From positions 44,751,475 through 44,815,474 of the forward strand of contig OY829545.1 of the NCBI GenBank assembly GCA_963691705.1: a stretch of DNA of 64,000 nucleotides. Reading direction: 5' to 3'. Made by a program: the position numbers and the translations under genes. This document shows, one piece after another, positions 34,043 through 44,801 of this stretch. The stretch is from Viola odorata (taxonomy: Eukaryota; Streptophyta; Magnoliopsida; Malpighiales; Violaceae). Position 1 is the first letter of the stretch, and the number at the start of each line of letters is the position of its first letter. Under the pieces are notes generated by a model, which did no database searches, had not been told where the DNA came from, and saw only the letters and a program-made list of their open reading frames with translations.

Positions 34043-34060
34043 ATCCCTAGGCCCAGGGAT
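34043..34060. repeat. 18-bp palindrome, copy 6 (inside B gag N-terminus)
   Basis: One mismatch (ATCCCTAGGCCCAGGGAT). It encodes SLGLGI in the acidic N-terminal part of gag. Confidence 0.9.
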
Positions 34061-34230
34061 AGGTTCTCCTCAGCTTCTGAATTTGAACCAGAAGATGAAA
34101 ATTCGTTAAACTTCCTCTTGGATAATCTGATTGCGGTTTCAACTCTTGTGATCTCAGGGACGTAAGGTACTGGTTGTGAATTACTGGACCTGGTCATCAA
34201 CAAGAAAAATGAAAATTAGAACTCGTTACC

Positions 34231-34248
34231 TCCCCGGCAACGGCGCCA
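34231..34248 (-). other. primer binding site of element B
   Basis: The minus strand reads TGGCGCCGTTGCCGGGGA, five bases after the 5' LTR. This is complementary to the 3' end expected for plant tRNA-Asp, the primer type used by Athila elements. Confidence 0.85.
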
Positions 34249-34748
34249 ATTTATGGCAGAGGCGTCGCAACCACTGCATAAATGTATGTTCAACTCAGTG
34301 CTAAACCACAAAATATAATGTAGATAGTAGTGAGAGGATCGAATCCACAGGGAGGAAATCTTGAATAATTTGTATTTTTCTTGTAAAAACAAAATCGGAA
34401 CAAAGTTGGGGGGAGTTTTTGTAATTGAAACCAAATTCAAACAGTACTTTGAGTGTAAATCAGTGAGTGACAGTAGCATGCACAAATTATAACTGGAAAT
34501 ACAAGTGAAATCAGAGGTAGAGAAACAATCCTTGGTAGAGAATTAAACAAGATGACTATCCTTAGCAATTGATCATTGACAAAACATATTCTGAAATGGA
34601 TTTATAGAGATGTTAAAGGAACAAGAGACACTCTAAATTCCCAGGCTTCCCCCTATACAAGTCAATTAAAAGAGACACTCTAATAATGACCCTAACTTTC
34701 CTAACAATTTGTCAAGTTGCTGGAAAATTGTAAACACACGGGAAACCC

Positions 34749-34766
34749 ATCCCTAGGCCTAGGGAT
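34749..34766. repeat. 18-bp palindrome, copy 7 (B 5' LTR)
   Basis: The LTR counterpart of copy 1. Confidence 0.95.
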
Positions 34767-35505
34767 GGACTTACTCAACCCTGAACCCATTCTTTTCTTC
34801 TTCCTAGATCCTAAAGACAAGTCTTATGTCAAATATTCACTAGTTGTCTACTTAATCTTCATAAATGCAGGAATCACGCTGACATAAATGAAACTGACAT
34901 TACCCATTCAAATTAAATCACAAGTTGATCAAGCTTTTAATTCAACAAGAACAAGTTTTAACAATTAAAGTGAGAAGAAAAGAGATATAAAAACATTCAT
35001 ATTAAGTCCAACAAAAGTCTCACAATAACTTGGATAGTCAACCTCTAATCTCTACAAAGAATCAGAGGAAATTAGCTACAACACATAATTAAAATTACAA
35101 AATAAACTTATTGTTCAAAGGTAGACAAATCTGGAAAATGATGGTGAAGATGAAGTGCAACCCGTTGCTCCTGCTGCCCTTGTCTCCCTCTCCTCTCTCT
35201 GATTCAAAGGTCCAGCCTTTACCATAAATAATTGCAGCACTCAAGAACATGTGCTGCCAAAACCAAGCTGGAAAATAGCACTTCTTCACTTTTGAAGAGA
35301 ATATTCTTGAATAATTCAAAGGGAATGTTTTGTCATTCTTCCATTGATGTCCCCTTGGTGCTTCTGCAAGGTGGAAGAAGGAATCCAGGCACTAATACTC
35401 GTGCCCATGTCCTTTAGGTTCCAGGCTGTCCGAACCAGCACTCTCAAATAAAATACACAAGTACACTCGGTGCTGTCCAGGCTGGAACTCTGACAGGGTC
35501 GACTC

Positions 35506-35523
35506 ATCCCTAGGCCTAGGGAT
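35506..35523. repeat. 18-bp palindrome, copy 8 (B 5' LTR)
   Basis: The LTR counterpart of copy 2. Confidence 0.95.
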
Positions 35524-35741
35524 GGAGAGACCAAAATCGGAAGACAGTAGGCTGAAATCAAAACTCCAACACCGATTGATTATTTCAGCTCTAATCTTCA
35601 AGCTTTTTGTTCTTTTTCCTCAATTAACGTTTATTAAGCCTGAAGAGCAAAATAGGAAGGAAACAAGCTCAAAGTAGCATAATTATTATCTCAATTAATA
35701 ATAAAAGAGACAATAAAACAAGGTAGATAAACAATCAATCA

Positions 35742-37204
35742 GCGGCGAAGGGGAACGTGGTTCTGATATGGGGAATCGGCATTTTTCCCTCTGGCGCAGA
35801 ACGTCCAAATAGCTTAGCCAGCTGCTTTTCTTTCTTTTCTTGGGCGATCCTGGTGAAATCGGCCTTGCTGGGTTGGTACCCTAACCCAAATCGATCTCCG
35901 AAGCTCTTCGGAGGTGCCCAGCCTTTCGATCCTTGTAACTCGGCCCCGAGCCGTTTTCCTAATTGGAAGCTTCCCTCTAGTGTTGACTTAGTGGTTGTTT
36001 CGGCTACCCCAGATTTTGAGGCTTCGCAAACGGGGGATCCCTCCTTAATCCAACACGCGTTGACGATTTCAAAGGCTTGGAAGGAACTCTCCAAGGTTTC
36101 GGCAGTTTTGATGTAAGGCACGGATGCATGCTTGGCCAAAATCAAGGCTTCTTTTGCCTTTATTGTGACGAGGGCATTGTCTTTGACGTATTTGAGGCAC
36201 TGATGCAGGGAAGAGGGGACGGCTCCCGCTGAATGGATCCAAGGCCGTCCTAGAAGCATGCTATAAGCGGGTTGGATTTCCATGATCTGGAATGTCAAGA
36301 TGAAAGGGTGGGGCCCGATGACCATATCTAACTCAATGTTCCCGATGATCTCTCGAGTGGTGCCATCTAAAGCCCTAGCCATCATTCCGCTAGGTTTTAT
36401 GAGGGAGGAATCGACCGGCAGCTGTTCAAGGACATGCCTGGGCATGACATTAAGTGCGGACCCATTGTCGATTAGGGCCTTTGCTATGACGTGTCCCTTA
36501 CATTCCACCGTGATGTATAGGGCCTTGTTGTGATCTCTTCCCGAGGGGTCGATCTCTTCTTCCGAGAAGGAAATGCTGCTTAAGGCTTGGATCCTTCCGA
36601 TAAGGTTTTCCACCCCTTCTGTGGTGATATCCTTAGTCACGAAAGCTTGTTTCAAGACTTTTAAGAGAGCTTGGCGATGCGGCTCTGAAGTGAGGATCAG
36701 CTCCATGATGGAGATACGAGCTGGGGTTTTCTTTAGCTGTTCGATGATGCTGAACTCGCTCTGTTTCATGATCTTGAGGAACTCAGCTGTCTCGTCCTCG
36801 GTTACAGGTTTGCTCAAACCTTGCGCCTCCTCTATCGTCTCTTCGCGGATCACAGGGTCTTTCCCTTTGGCTTGTCGTTGCTTTTCTACTTCCTCCGAAA
36901 TGTAACATCTTCCAGTGCGGGTCATGCCCCCGATATGAGAGGCTTCGCCGACAGCGAGTGTTGTTGGTGCGACTGCAGGAGGGGTGGTGACCACCGTGTA
37001 TCCGTAGTTGAATTGGACCGCGTGTAAGTCCCAGCTGGGAGTATTCACAGCTAATGTGAATACTACTTTGCGTGGGATCGTGGCTGCCTCCCCTGCCTGG
37101 GCCACATATTCGAAGGAGTAAGGTGCTGGTGGATTGTCCTCGATGGCGTTGATGGCTCCTTGGGTTTCCCCTTTGGTTTGAATGATCCCGAATGTTGCGA
37201 GTTA
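35742..37204 (-). CDS. aspartic protease region of element A, cut by element B
   Basis: The frame continues from gag after the TAA at 37202-37204 and is open to the B junction. It has a gag-protease linker with YTVVTTPP and GGMTRTGRCYISEEVEKQ. The protease core follows, with ALIDNGSALNVMP as the active-site loop and LLGRPWIH further on, then a helical tail (KLFGR). It aligns with D over its full length, where the catalytic Gly is lost but here kept. The last residues before 35742 are interrupted by B; the remaining ~52 codons are at 28515-28672. The TAA lies where the duplicated upstream unit has a glutamine codon, so it is probably a C-to-T nonsense change. Confidence 0.88.
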
Positions 37205-39953
37205 CCTGACTTTTTGCCGAAAAAGTCTGCAATCCTGGATGTCATGCTTGCTTTCCCCTTGGCAGAATAGGCATTGGGCCTGACTATTTCCTGGGAATGG
37301 CAAATAAGCGTTGTTGGCTAATGCGAAGAACAATTCTTCATTGGGTACTTCCCCCATCGACAGGTGAGAAAGGTCAATTCCAATGGAAGAAATGTCGCTC
37401 ATCCTAGGATTATGGTGTGGTAGAGGACTGGTTGTCATATCAGGACCCCTTGTCAAACCTTTGGACGAGATTCGTCCTTCTTTGGTTAGGTGCTCGACCT
37501 TCTCTCTAAAGTCGTAACAGTTTTCCAAGGAGTGTCCTCGGGTTCCGGCGTGATATTCGCAGCTATCCTTTGGATCATACCAGCTAGGGTAAGGAAGGGA
37601 TTGAGGCGAGAGTGGGGATGGTGTAATCTGCCCGTCTGCCAAGAGGCTTGCGTAGATCTCTTTCAAAGGAAACGGAGGAAGTGACCATGTCGGTGAAGGG
37701 TATGACTCGGAGTCTGAGGATTCCCAAGAAGGTAGTAAGGGCACTGTGCTAGAATAGGAAGGTGGTGCCGAATACCTGACGAGGTAATCGAATTTCCCGG
37801 AAGGTTGGCCCAAGGTGTCAATCTCGCGGTCGCCTTCGTCGCGGCGCGCGGAGAACCGCTTGCACGATGAAGTCGATCTTTTCTTCTGGACCATTTGGAG
37901 TGGGGTTCCATTGGCGTTATGCGGGATAGGAAATCCATCTCCGATCGTGTTGATGGATCCTTCCCCAGGGGTCACTTTCTGGGTTTGTATTACCCCGAGA
38001 CTCGAGAGTTGTCTCACCTTTTCTGCGAACGACTTACAGCTTCGGATCTTGTGACCGTCGCTTCCCTTGCAGTACATGTAGTGACTCGGATTGCCCCCTG
38101 AGTATAGCACATATCCCTCTCGAGCTAAGGCCTGGAAAAGCTGTTCTTGTGGCCAACTCGATGCGGAAGATAAATGGTCGTTGCTTTCTCCTGCCGAGAT
38201 GGCATTCACCCCTCCCTTTCCTTGGGAATGATTGGGAAGAGGGTTGGTGGATGTGTTGGGTCCTTTTGCTAATCCTTCGAAAGATACCCATCCACTTTTG
38301 ATCAAGTGATGGACCTTTGCCTTGAATGCGAAGCAATTTTCCAGAGTGTGACCTGGGGCTCTAGCGTGATATTCGCATCTTGCGTTGTGATCATACCACT
38401 TTGGGTAAGGAGGCAATTGAGGCTGAGCCGGAACCGGTACGATCTGTCCGGCCGCCAAGAGATGTTTGTAGATTTCTCCTGCAGGGAGAGGGAGAGGAGG
38501 TGGAGGCTCTCGGTTCCACCGATTGTTGGTCGTGTTTTGGTTATTTGGGTCTTTTGGTGGGTTATATGGTTTGGGTTGCATAGGTTGTGATGTTTGCACT
38601 GGAGGTGGTGGGAAATGAGTAGGATTTTGAGGCAGGATATTAGCGATTGGTGGTGAATTAAAAGGAAAGGAGGTGGGTTGATATAGTGACGCCGGCTGAT
38701 ACGGCGGTGGTACCAAATAAGGCGGTGGTGGCGGAAACGGCTGCCCCTGATTAACTTGGGGAGCGACAAATCCGACGTCCCTTTTCACTACTAATGCTTT
38801 CTTTGGTACAGACTCTGGTGTTGGATGCGTGATTCGCCCAGACTTAATCCCTTGCTCGACTCTTTCGGCAATTAGGACCATGTCGGAGAAGCTGTTTGAG
38901 GGGTTCGAGATCAGGTAGGTGTAGTAGGGAGCTTTGAAGGTGTGCAAGAAAATCGACAAGAGTTCCTTGTCACTTAAGGGTGGAGAGATTCTCGAAGCCA
39001 ACTCTCTCCATCTTTGTGCATAGGTCTTCACGGACTCGCCGATTTTCTTTTCCAGATTTTGCAGGTCGCGCGCGGTCACGAGCCACCTCCATGTTGAATT
39101 TGTATTGTCGGTAGAAGGCATCGGACAGGTCTCTCCACGTCCTGATCCTGGCTCTGTCCAGCCCCATATACCAAGTTAGGGCGTGCTTGGTCAAGCTTTC
39201 TCGGAATAAATGGATCAACAACGGTTCATTGTGGATCATCTCTGTCATCTTGTTGCAGTATGCTCTGAGGTGGGTCTTCGGGCATTCTACCCCAGTATAT
39301 TTTTCGAAGTCTGGGATCTTGTACTTCGGAGGTATGACGATCCCGGGGACCATGCACATATCGGCGGGGCCGGTAGGGTCAAATGGATCAACCGCTTCAA
39401 TTGCTCGGAGCCTCTCCTCGAGAAGATTCAGTCGATCCCCTTTCGGTTGTTCGGCCCCAATGGGGTTAGAACCGAAGGGTAGCGACAGTCCTGATGAGAA
39501 CTGCGGTTGCGCTGGGTTGAAAGTGAGGAGTTGAGTTCCCATAGGTCCGGGAACCGTGCTCGGAGGAATAGGAGGGAGATACAGGTCCTCTGGGTGGGTC
39601 TGGCTCCTGCTGGGGTCCACAGCAGGGTTGATTGAAAGGTACTGAAGCGACGGGGAGATCTCTTCACCCGTCTTAACTGGAGGACTCGCGGCGTTGGGTA
39701 CAGTGAAGGGACTAACCCATCTCCAATTGCCCGGGGGGCCAGAAAGTAGCGGGAGTACCGAAGGTCCTGCGACGGTGAGTGAAGAGGAAGGTCCGTTTGT
39801 TTGAGGGGGATCAAAACCCGGTGGCAATTTGGTGACAGCTTCATCCCTTTCCTTTTCAGCCCTGGCGGCCCTTTCTGTAGTGATCCTAACTTGTTCCTCT
39901 AATTCTGCGATTCTAGCCATTAGTGCTTCGTCGGTCTTGGCCAGTTCAGTCAT
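37205..39953 (-). pseudogene. gag of element A with a one-base frameshift
   Basis: ATG 39953 starts a heptad-like coiled coil (ELEEQVRITTERAARAEKER, residues ~14-33), then a Pro/Ser-rich stretch. The capsid-type gag domain (THLRAYCNKM, then LTWYMGLDRARIRTWRDL) lies at ~230-295. A shift in an alternating GC run near 39067-39075 moves the frame; the downstream part is open from there to 37205. That part holds a proline-rich region and two similar modules. Each has a CHHC motif (CEYHARAPGHTLENC; CEYHAGTRGHSLENC) followed by a CCHC-like motif (YMYCKGSDGHKIRSC; CLFCQGESKHDIQDC). The C copy (54069-55637) shows the unshifted frame, so the shift is a defect. Confidence 0.88.
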
Positions 39954-40727
39954 TTTTCATTTTTGAAGTCTAGTTAGGGGGAGCCGGTGCGGAGTAGCTT
40001 GCTTTCGAGGAGCTATCGTGAACCTGAAAAAGGGAAAAATACAGAAAAAGTAAATACAAGTGAGGATATACAGGTGATATGCAATCCTGAGGCCTCCACG
40101 TTGCTCATTCATTTTCCGGCCACACTTTCATTTGATATTTTCAAGGAGGTCGGTGAGGCGAGGAATCCCAGTGGTTGACAAGATACGAAAGAAGCCTCTA
40201 TACATTCCCCCGATATGAAGCAAACCTGAGATGCTAACGGCGAAGCCCAAATCAGCAGGGGCAACCAATGCCGCCATGCTAGGAAGATCTCTTTTTACGC
40301 CATACTTTTGACGCTGCAAGGCCTGATGCCTGGTAAACTCAACAGAGGGGAGAGATTTGGAGTTTCTTTTTGTGATAAACTAGGAAGACATGGCCATGAG
40401 TGAGCGATACTCGGGTGTTTTGTTCTGATCTTTCAGAATTTCGGTGAGATGATTGCGTTTTATCCCGGAGAGAGATTTTTTTTTTTTGTTTTTTTGTTTT
40501 TTTGTTTTTTTTTTGGTTTGTATTGGAGGGATAGTTGATATGGAAAAGATGAGGCGATTTAATAAATATCCGAAAGAGTACGACTTTATTAAAAAGCGTT
40601 TACAAAATATGGTAAACTTGCCAACTTCCTAAATTCATCAAAAATGGCTAGGATAGATGAAATTAGGGGTCCTAGCTAAAAAGAACAAATGGGCCGATCT
40701 CCGAGCCTTTCCCTGAAGGTGTCATTC
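39954..40727. other. leader between ORF1 and gag of element A
   Basis: Noncoding as far as I can tell. It has a T-rich run (40478-40515 on plus) and a block at 40040-40330 shared with C (55740-56040). The shared block has a 49-codon minus frame (40277-40128) that seems to evolve without constraint. Confidence 0.6.
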
Positions 40728-42443
40728 CTAGGCGTCTGAGTCCTGCTGCCAAAGGTACTCCATCGAAGCCAACTCCCCTTTCTTCATCTCTAACTCAGCC
40801 TCTAAGGCGGTAATTCGGCTTTGCAGTACTTGGTTGTTCCTTTCTCCCAAGTCTGCGCGAGTAGTCAAAACCCTTATCGTTGAATCCATGTCTTCAATTA
40901 TGGCACTTGATGCTTCTCTTTTGCGGGTTTCACTGCTCAAGCGTTCCTTAAAGGCCCTGAGGGCCACATTCTTTTGTACTGTTTGTACGCGGACGAAATC
41001 CTTGTGCTGCCTGTCCAGTTCATTCATCTGGACCTCTAAACCACATTGACGAGCTTGGGCCATATCCCTTTCCTCTACCATCAGATCTCGTTCTTCTTAT
41101 GCTGCTAGCATCTGTTCTACCACTTGAGCGTAAGCCATGACATCCATTCCTTCGCTCACTTGCGATTCCCCTTCTTCTTCCATCGGTTTTTGATTTTCTG
41201 GGCGAGGTAAGACATTACCATTAACTCGTCTCGACCTCCACTGTGGATATTCTGGTATTGTGGTTGCAGGGATGCCGTGTCCTTTGAGGCAAAAAGGGTG
41301 GGCCCAGTCATGGGCGTACAGCTGAATGTTCTGATCTTCTCCAGCGTGTGGCAGGTCTGATTTCATCATGCCAAAAGTTACTGGAATGATTTGGGTGATG
41401 CAAAACTGTCTGAGGACGAGGGCCGGACAATAGTGAACGCATCCCCATGCTCCGATCAAAGGAACCCAAGGTAAGTGACCGCAGCAGACGATGGGATCGG
41501 AAGTCTGCAGCCATTTGGCGTGCCAACTGAAGTCTTCTTCTGAGAGATTTATGAATCGGTTGATCCAGACATCCTTATTTTCCATTTCCCATCTATCCGT
41601 GGTCATTGCATTGATAACCTTGAGAAGAGGACATGACCTTATGTAACTTGTGAAGAAAAGGGTCTGATCAGGAATCTGTTTGAAGTGGCTGACCAACCAT
41701 ACTGTCAACAACTGGGTGCAACATGTAAGTCTCCCTTTCCCTTTCCTTCGACAAGAGTCCAAGGAGCGAAAGGTCTCGGCTAGAATGGCTGTTGTAGGAT
41801 TGATGGCATTTGTTTCCATCTCATAAAAGATGTTGGCTGCTGCAGAGTCGATGGCATTCCTCATTTTCGGAAAGAGGACAAATCCTACAATGGCGAAAGC
41901 CAGAATCCTTAGGCGTTTCTTTCCGTTGGACAATCGAAAGCGTGCCTCAATATCTGACCAGCACCAGAAGTAGTCCCCCTCTCTGACACGAGTAGTGATT
42001 CCTAACAGCTTATCGAGCCTTATTTTGACACTTGAGGAGTCGAGTCGAACATTCTGGTATATGGCCGATATAGGAGAGGTGAAGCACATCAGAGCTGAGT
42101 ACTCCTCTAGCGTAGGGGTCAAGTCTACCTCTTTGTCGAAAGAGAAGCACCGATAATAGGGATCCCAAAAATTTAGGGCTGCCCGGATGCAACCCCAATC
42201 AGTCTTTACGTCGACTAAGGTTAGTAGCTTTCCATAAATACCCTCAAACTGTGTCTCTTCGTCTTCAGTCAGCTCATTTCTCAACATCCGAATCCTAGTT
42301 AAGTCAAAGTCCACAACTTCTACTTTGATCTTGGTGGTGATGTCAGGGGCGAACCCACGTTCCAACAGATCTCCTTGTGCGGCCTGATCGTCGAAACTTC
42401 GTCCCCCGAAAATATTAAATGAAAGTAGTGTAGGTGCCGACAT
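40728..42443 (-). pseudogene. ORF1 (plant-mobile-domain-like) of element A, one stop
   Basis: An extra ORF between the PBS and gag, as in Ogre-type elements. ATG 42443 opens 448 codons to a TAA at 41097-41099, then the same frame continues 123 codons to 40728. The main part has ALNFWDPYYRCFSF and DLTPTLEEYSALM, a motif set of the plant mobile domain / DUF7745-like proteins found in plant retrotransposons. A Trp-rich middle follows (WEMENKDVWINRF, DFSWHAKWLQ). The part after the stop is a strongly charged heptad-like coiled coil (ALEAELEMKKGELASM). The biochemical role is unknown. The TAA is likely a recent nonsense change because the coiled coil beyond it is undamaged. Confidence 0.8.
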
Positions 42444-42957
42444 AGCGAATGAGCAAGATGGGTCCTATGGGACAAAAATAAAATTTTAAATGCAAAGTAA
42501 CCTGCACGTGTAGGAAGTTTACAATTCGAATAAAAGAAAAATCATGTCAATATGCCAACAAGACAAATAGAGCCACGACAAACAGGTATAATCATGATGC
42601 ATGTGCTAGGGCTCTGATTCCGACATTTCTAACTGGCTTGAATGGTTCCCGGATGATACCATGAAAAGGTCCCTAAAGTGTCATCCAGTCGCCCGATTCC
42701 TTGCGAAATCGTATAACCTTTCGACTGGCTTTAGGGGTTCATCCGAGTTGGGATTGGTGAACACTACCCAGGACATGTGTCCTAGGGCGTCACTACTACC
42801 CTCCTATTTTGGTAATTGTCCCCTGGGTGTAGGGCGCTATGAAATGCATATGACAATAGATAAAGCAAATAAATAAACAGACCAGCAATTAATCAAAGCA
42901 AATAAATAAATAAATAAAACACCTCTCTAAAAAGATAAAACCGGCTCCGACCCTAAG
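42444..42957 (-). other. 5' leader of element A
   Basis: About 0.5 kb between PBS and ORF1. The zone at 42600-42850 is nearly identical to C 56730-56990, so it is a conserved untranslated leader, possibly holding packaging signals. Plus-strand frames across it are shadows. Confidence 0.6.
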
Positions 42958-42975
42958 TCCCCAGTGAAGTCGCCA
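42958..42975 (-). other. primer binding site of element A
   Basis: The minus strand reads TGGCGACTTCACTGGGGA, three bases after the LTR end at 42979. The C copy differs at one base. Ogre and related elements are reported to use tRNA-Arg; I have not matched the tRNA here. Confidence 0.75.
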
Positions 42976-42978
42976 AAC

Positions 42979-43909
42979 TGTCGCGCCCCGAAAATTTAAA
43001 AATTCGCGAGTGTTCAACGAAATTTGAGACCTTCAGATGCTTGGCGTAAAAGGGACGCCTAGCAGCATGCAATGAAGTCGCCACCCTAATTTGGTTGCTA
43101 GGCTTAGGGAACCCTAATCGTCATGGCATAGGAAATATAATAAGTAAAAAACTAAAGGCACAAAAAGGGGTCTGGACCCCAGACAAAGGTTCGGGGTCGT
43201 ATTATGGTCTCGGGAAGGTGTTAGGCACCCGAGTCACATCCGAAAACGGTTACCGGTTGATGAGAGAGGTGTTTAAAAAGGTGCTTGAAAAATGCATTTT
43301 TGAAAAAGGGGGCCCTCAGAGGAATCGTCACTTTAGCCTTTTTTTACAATCGGGACCGTTCAGGAATAATAAAAAGATCTTTCGGACGGGGTTACCGTTT
43401 ATCAAGATCGATCGATTATTCTTGACCGTAACGTGATGGGACTGAATTTTCCGTAAGGCTGAATGAACGCCCTCTTTTTTCATCATCGGGCCATGCATGA
43501 TTAACCTAATTACTACGTGATTCTAACAATGATTGCTAACAGAGTACCAATTTAAATGATAGGTTTTTGAAGTGAAAAAAAACTGAAGTGGGATCGAAAG
43601 TCCCCATGTACATGTAGTCAATACAAGCAAGAATTTGAAATCAGATGAACATAGTATTTTAAGCACGTCTTTAAACACGTTGTTCATGTGGGTTGATTTT
43701 AACTCTAGCAGTTCTATATATCATGCATACAGTTGATATTTGCAGAAAGCATCGAATAAATAAAAAGGACTTGTGAGGCGTACTTTCGAGCGAAGCTTGA
43801 AATTAACCTACAAAACGAGAGTGTTAGTGATAGCTTGAGAGATAACTGAGCAATGAAAATTTTAAATGACAATTGATTGCACACGTAAAATGATGGATTG
43901 TACGCATAC
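42979..43909 (-). repeat. truncated 5' LTR of element A (931 bp)
   Basis: It begins TGTCGCGCCCCG next to the PBS and matches the first ~930 bp of the 3' LTR (14447-15378), with about nine substitutions. It stops abruptly after GCATAC, where element C starts with its own TGTCGCGCC. In the intact LTR, GCATAC is followed by GAGAATTAAATGC. Confidence 0.9.
43905..43909. other. putative target site (CATAC) of element C
   Basis: The last bases of the interrupted A LTR before C. The duplicate should follow the 5' LTR of C, outside the window. Confidence 0.4.
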
Positions 43910-44801
43910 TGTCGCGCCCCGAAAATTAAAAATTCGCGAGTGTGCAACGAAATTTGAGACCTTCAGATGCTTGGCGTAAAAGGGACGCCTAGCAGCATGC
44001 AATGAAGTCTCCACCCTAATTTGGTTGCTAGGCTTAGGGAACCCTAATCGTCATGGCATAGGAAATATAATAAGTAAAAAACTAAAGGCATAAAAAGGGG
44101 TCTGGACCCCAGACAAAGGTTCGGGGTCGTATTATGGTCTCGGGAAGGTGGTAGGCACCCGAGTCACATCCGAAAACGGTTACCGGTTGATGAGAGAGGT
44201 GTTTAAAAAGGTGCTTGAAAAATGCATTTTGGAAAAAGGGGGCCCTCAGAGGAATCGTCACTTTAGCCTTTTTTACAATCGGGACCGTTCAGGAATAATA
44301 AAAAGATCTTTCGGACGGGGTTACCGTTTATCAAGATCGATCGATTATTCTTGACCGTAACATGATGGGACTGAATTTTCCGTAAGGCTGAATGAACGCC
44401 CTCTTTTTTCATCATCGGGCTATGCATGATTAACCTAATTACTACGTGATTCTAACATGGATTGCTAACAGAGTACCAATTTAAATGATAGGTTTTTGAA
44501 GTGAAAAAAAACTGAAGTGGGATCGAAAGTCCCCATGTACATGCAGTCAATACAAGTAAGAATTTGAAATCAGATGAACATAGTATTTTAAGCACGTCTT
44601 TAAACACGTTGTTCATGTGGGTTGATTTTAATTCTAGCAGTTCGATATATCATGCATACAGTTGATACTTGCAGAAAGCATCGAATAAATAAAAAGGACT
44701 TGTGAGGCGTACTTTCAAGCGAAGCTTGAAATTAACCTACAAAATGAGAGTGTTAGTGATAGCTTGAGAGATAACTGAGCAATGAAAATTTTAAATGACA
44801 A

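Larger units (their letters stand above)
32488..34197 (-). pseudogene. gag of element B with an in-frame TAG
   Basis: The minus-strand frame runs from ATG 34197 to 32488, with a single TAG at 33811-33813. The N-terminal part has the NLSKFRGHASENPYKHLQKF block. After the stop comes the gag core (LRAFPWSLEDSAKNWFFSLP, then FLKKYW and FKDLQEVCPIHG) and a CCHC zinc knuckle (CGVCCQIGHVTHEC, about 33222-33181). The tail is Gln/Pro-rich. The protein type is Athila-like. A frameshift in a C/T-rich run near 32550 leads to an early stop at 32488 instead of into protease. The palindrome encodes SLGLG peptides at 34043-34060 and 32678-32695. Otherwise the frame is well kept. Confidence 0.88.
28673..35741 (-). 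mobile_element. Element B: recent Athila-like, gag-protease-only element
   Basis: A complete 7069-bp insertion with two 1488-bp LTRs (TG...CA), a tRNA-Asp-type PBS, gag, protease and a PPT, all on the minus strand. No RT, RNase H, integrase or env-like frame exists in its 4.1-kb interior. Target-site copies read ACGGC (28668-28672) and GCGGC (35742-35746) on the plus strand, one mismatch in five. Seven LTR substitutions in 1488 bp by my reading indicate a recent insertion. Because it lacks pol, it must have been moved by enzymes from another element. Confidence 0.93.
34254..35741 (-). repeat. 5' LTR of element B (1488 bp)
   Basis: The same ends as the 3' copy. It lies five bases from the PBS. 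Palindrome copies are at 34749-34766 and 35506-35523, unchanged from the other LTR. Confidence 0.95.
14447..43909 (-). mobile_element. Element A: large Tat/Ogre-like Ty3 retrotransposon
   Basis: Read on the minus strand: truncated 5' LTR (43909-42979), PBS, ORF1, leader, gag, protease, intron, RT, RNase H, archaeal-type RNase H, integrase, PPT and 3' LTR (to 14447). Two RNase H domains, ORF1 before gag and a protease-RT intron are hallmarks of the Tat/Ogre group. Without the nested element B (28673-35741) the part in the window is about 22.4 kb. Visible lesions are a stop in ORF1 (41097), a frameshift in gag (~39070), a stop at the gag-protease border (37202), the B insertion, and a stop before integrase (26072). 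It is therefore not autonomous now. Confidence 0.9.

Noticed and set aside
40128..40277. 49-codon frame in the gag leader, same length in A (40277-40128) and C (55961-55812)
   Set aside because: Most of the differences between the two copies change the amino acid (8 residues out of 49 for about 10 base changes), so it shows no sign of protein-level constraint.
42661..42876. 71-codon plus-strand frame nearly identical in A and C (56787-57002)
   Set aside because: Identity comes from the conserved 5' leader; it lies on the strand opposite to the element's RNA.
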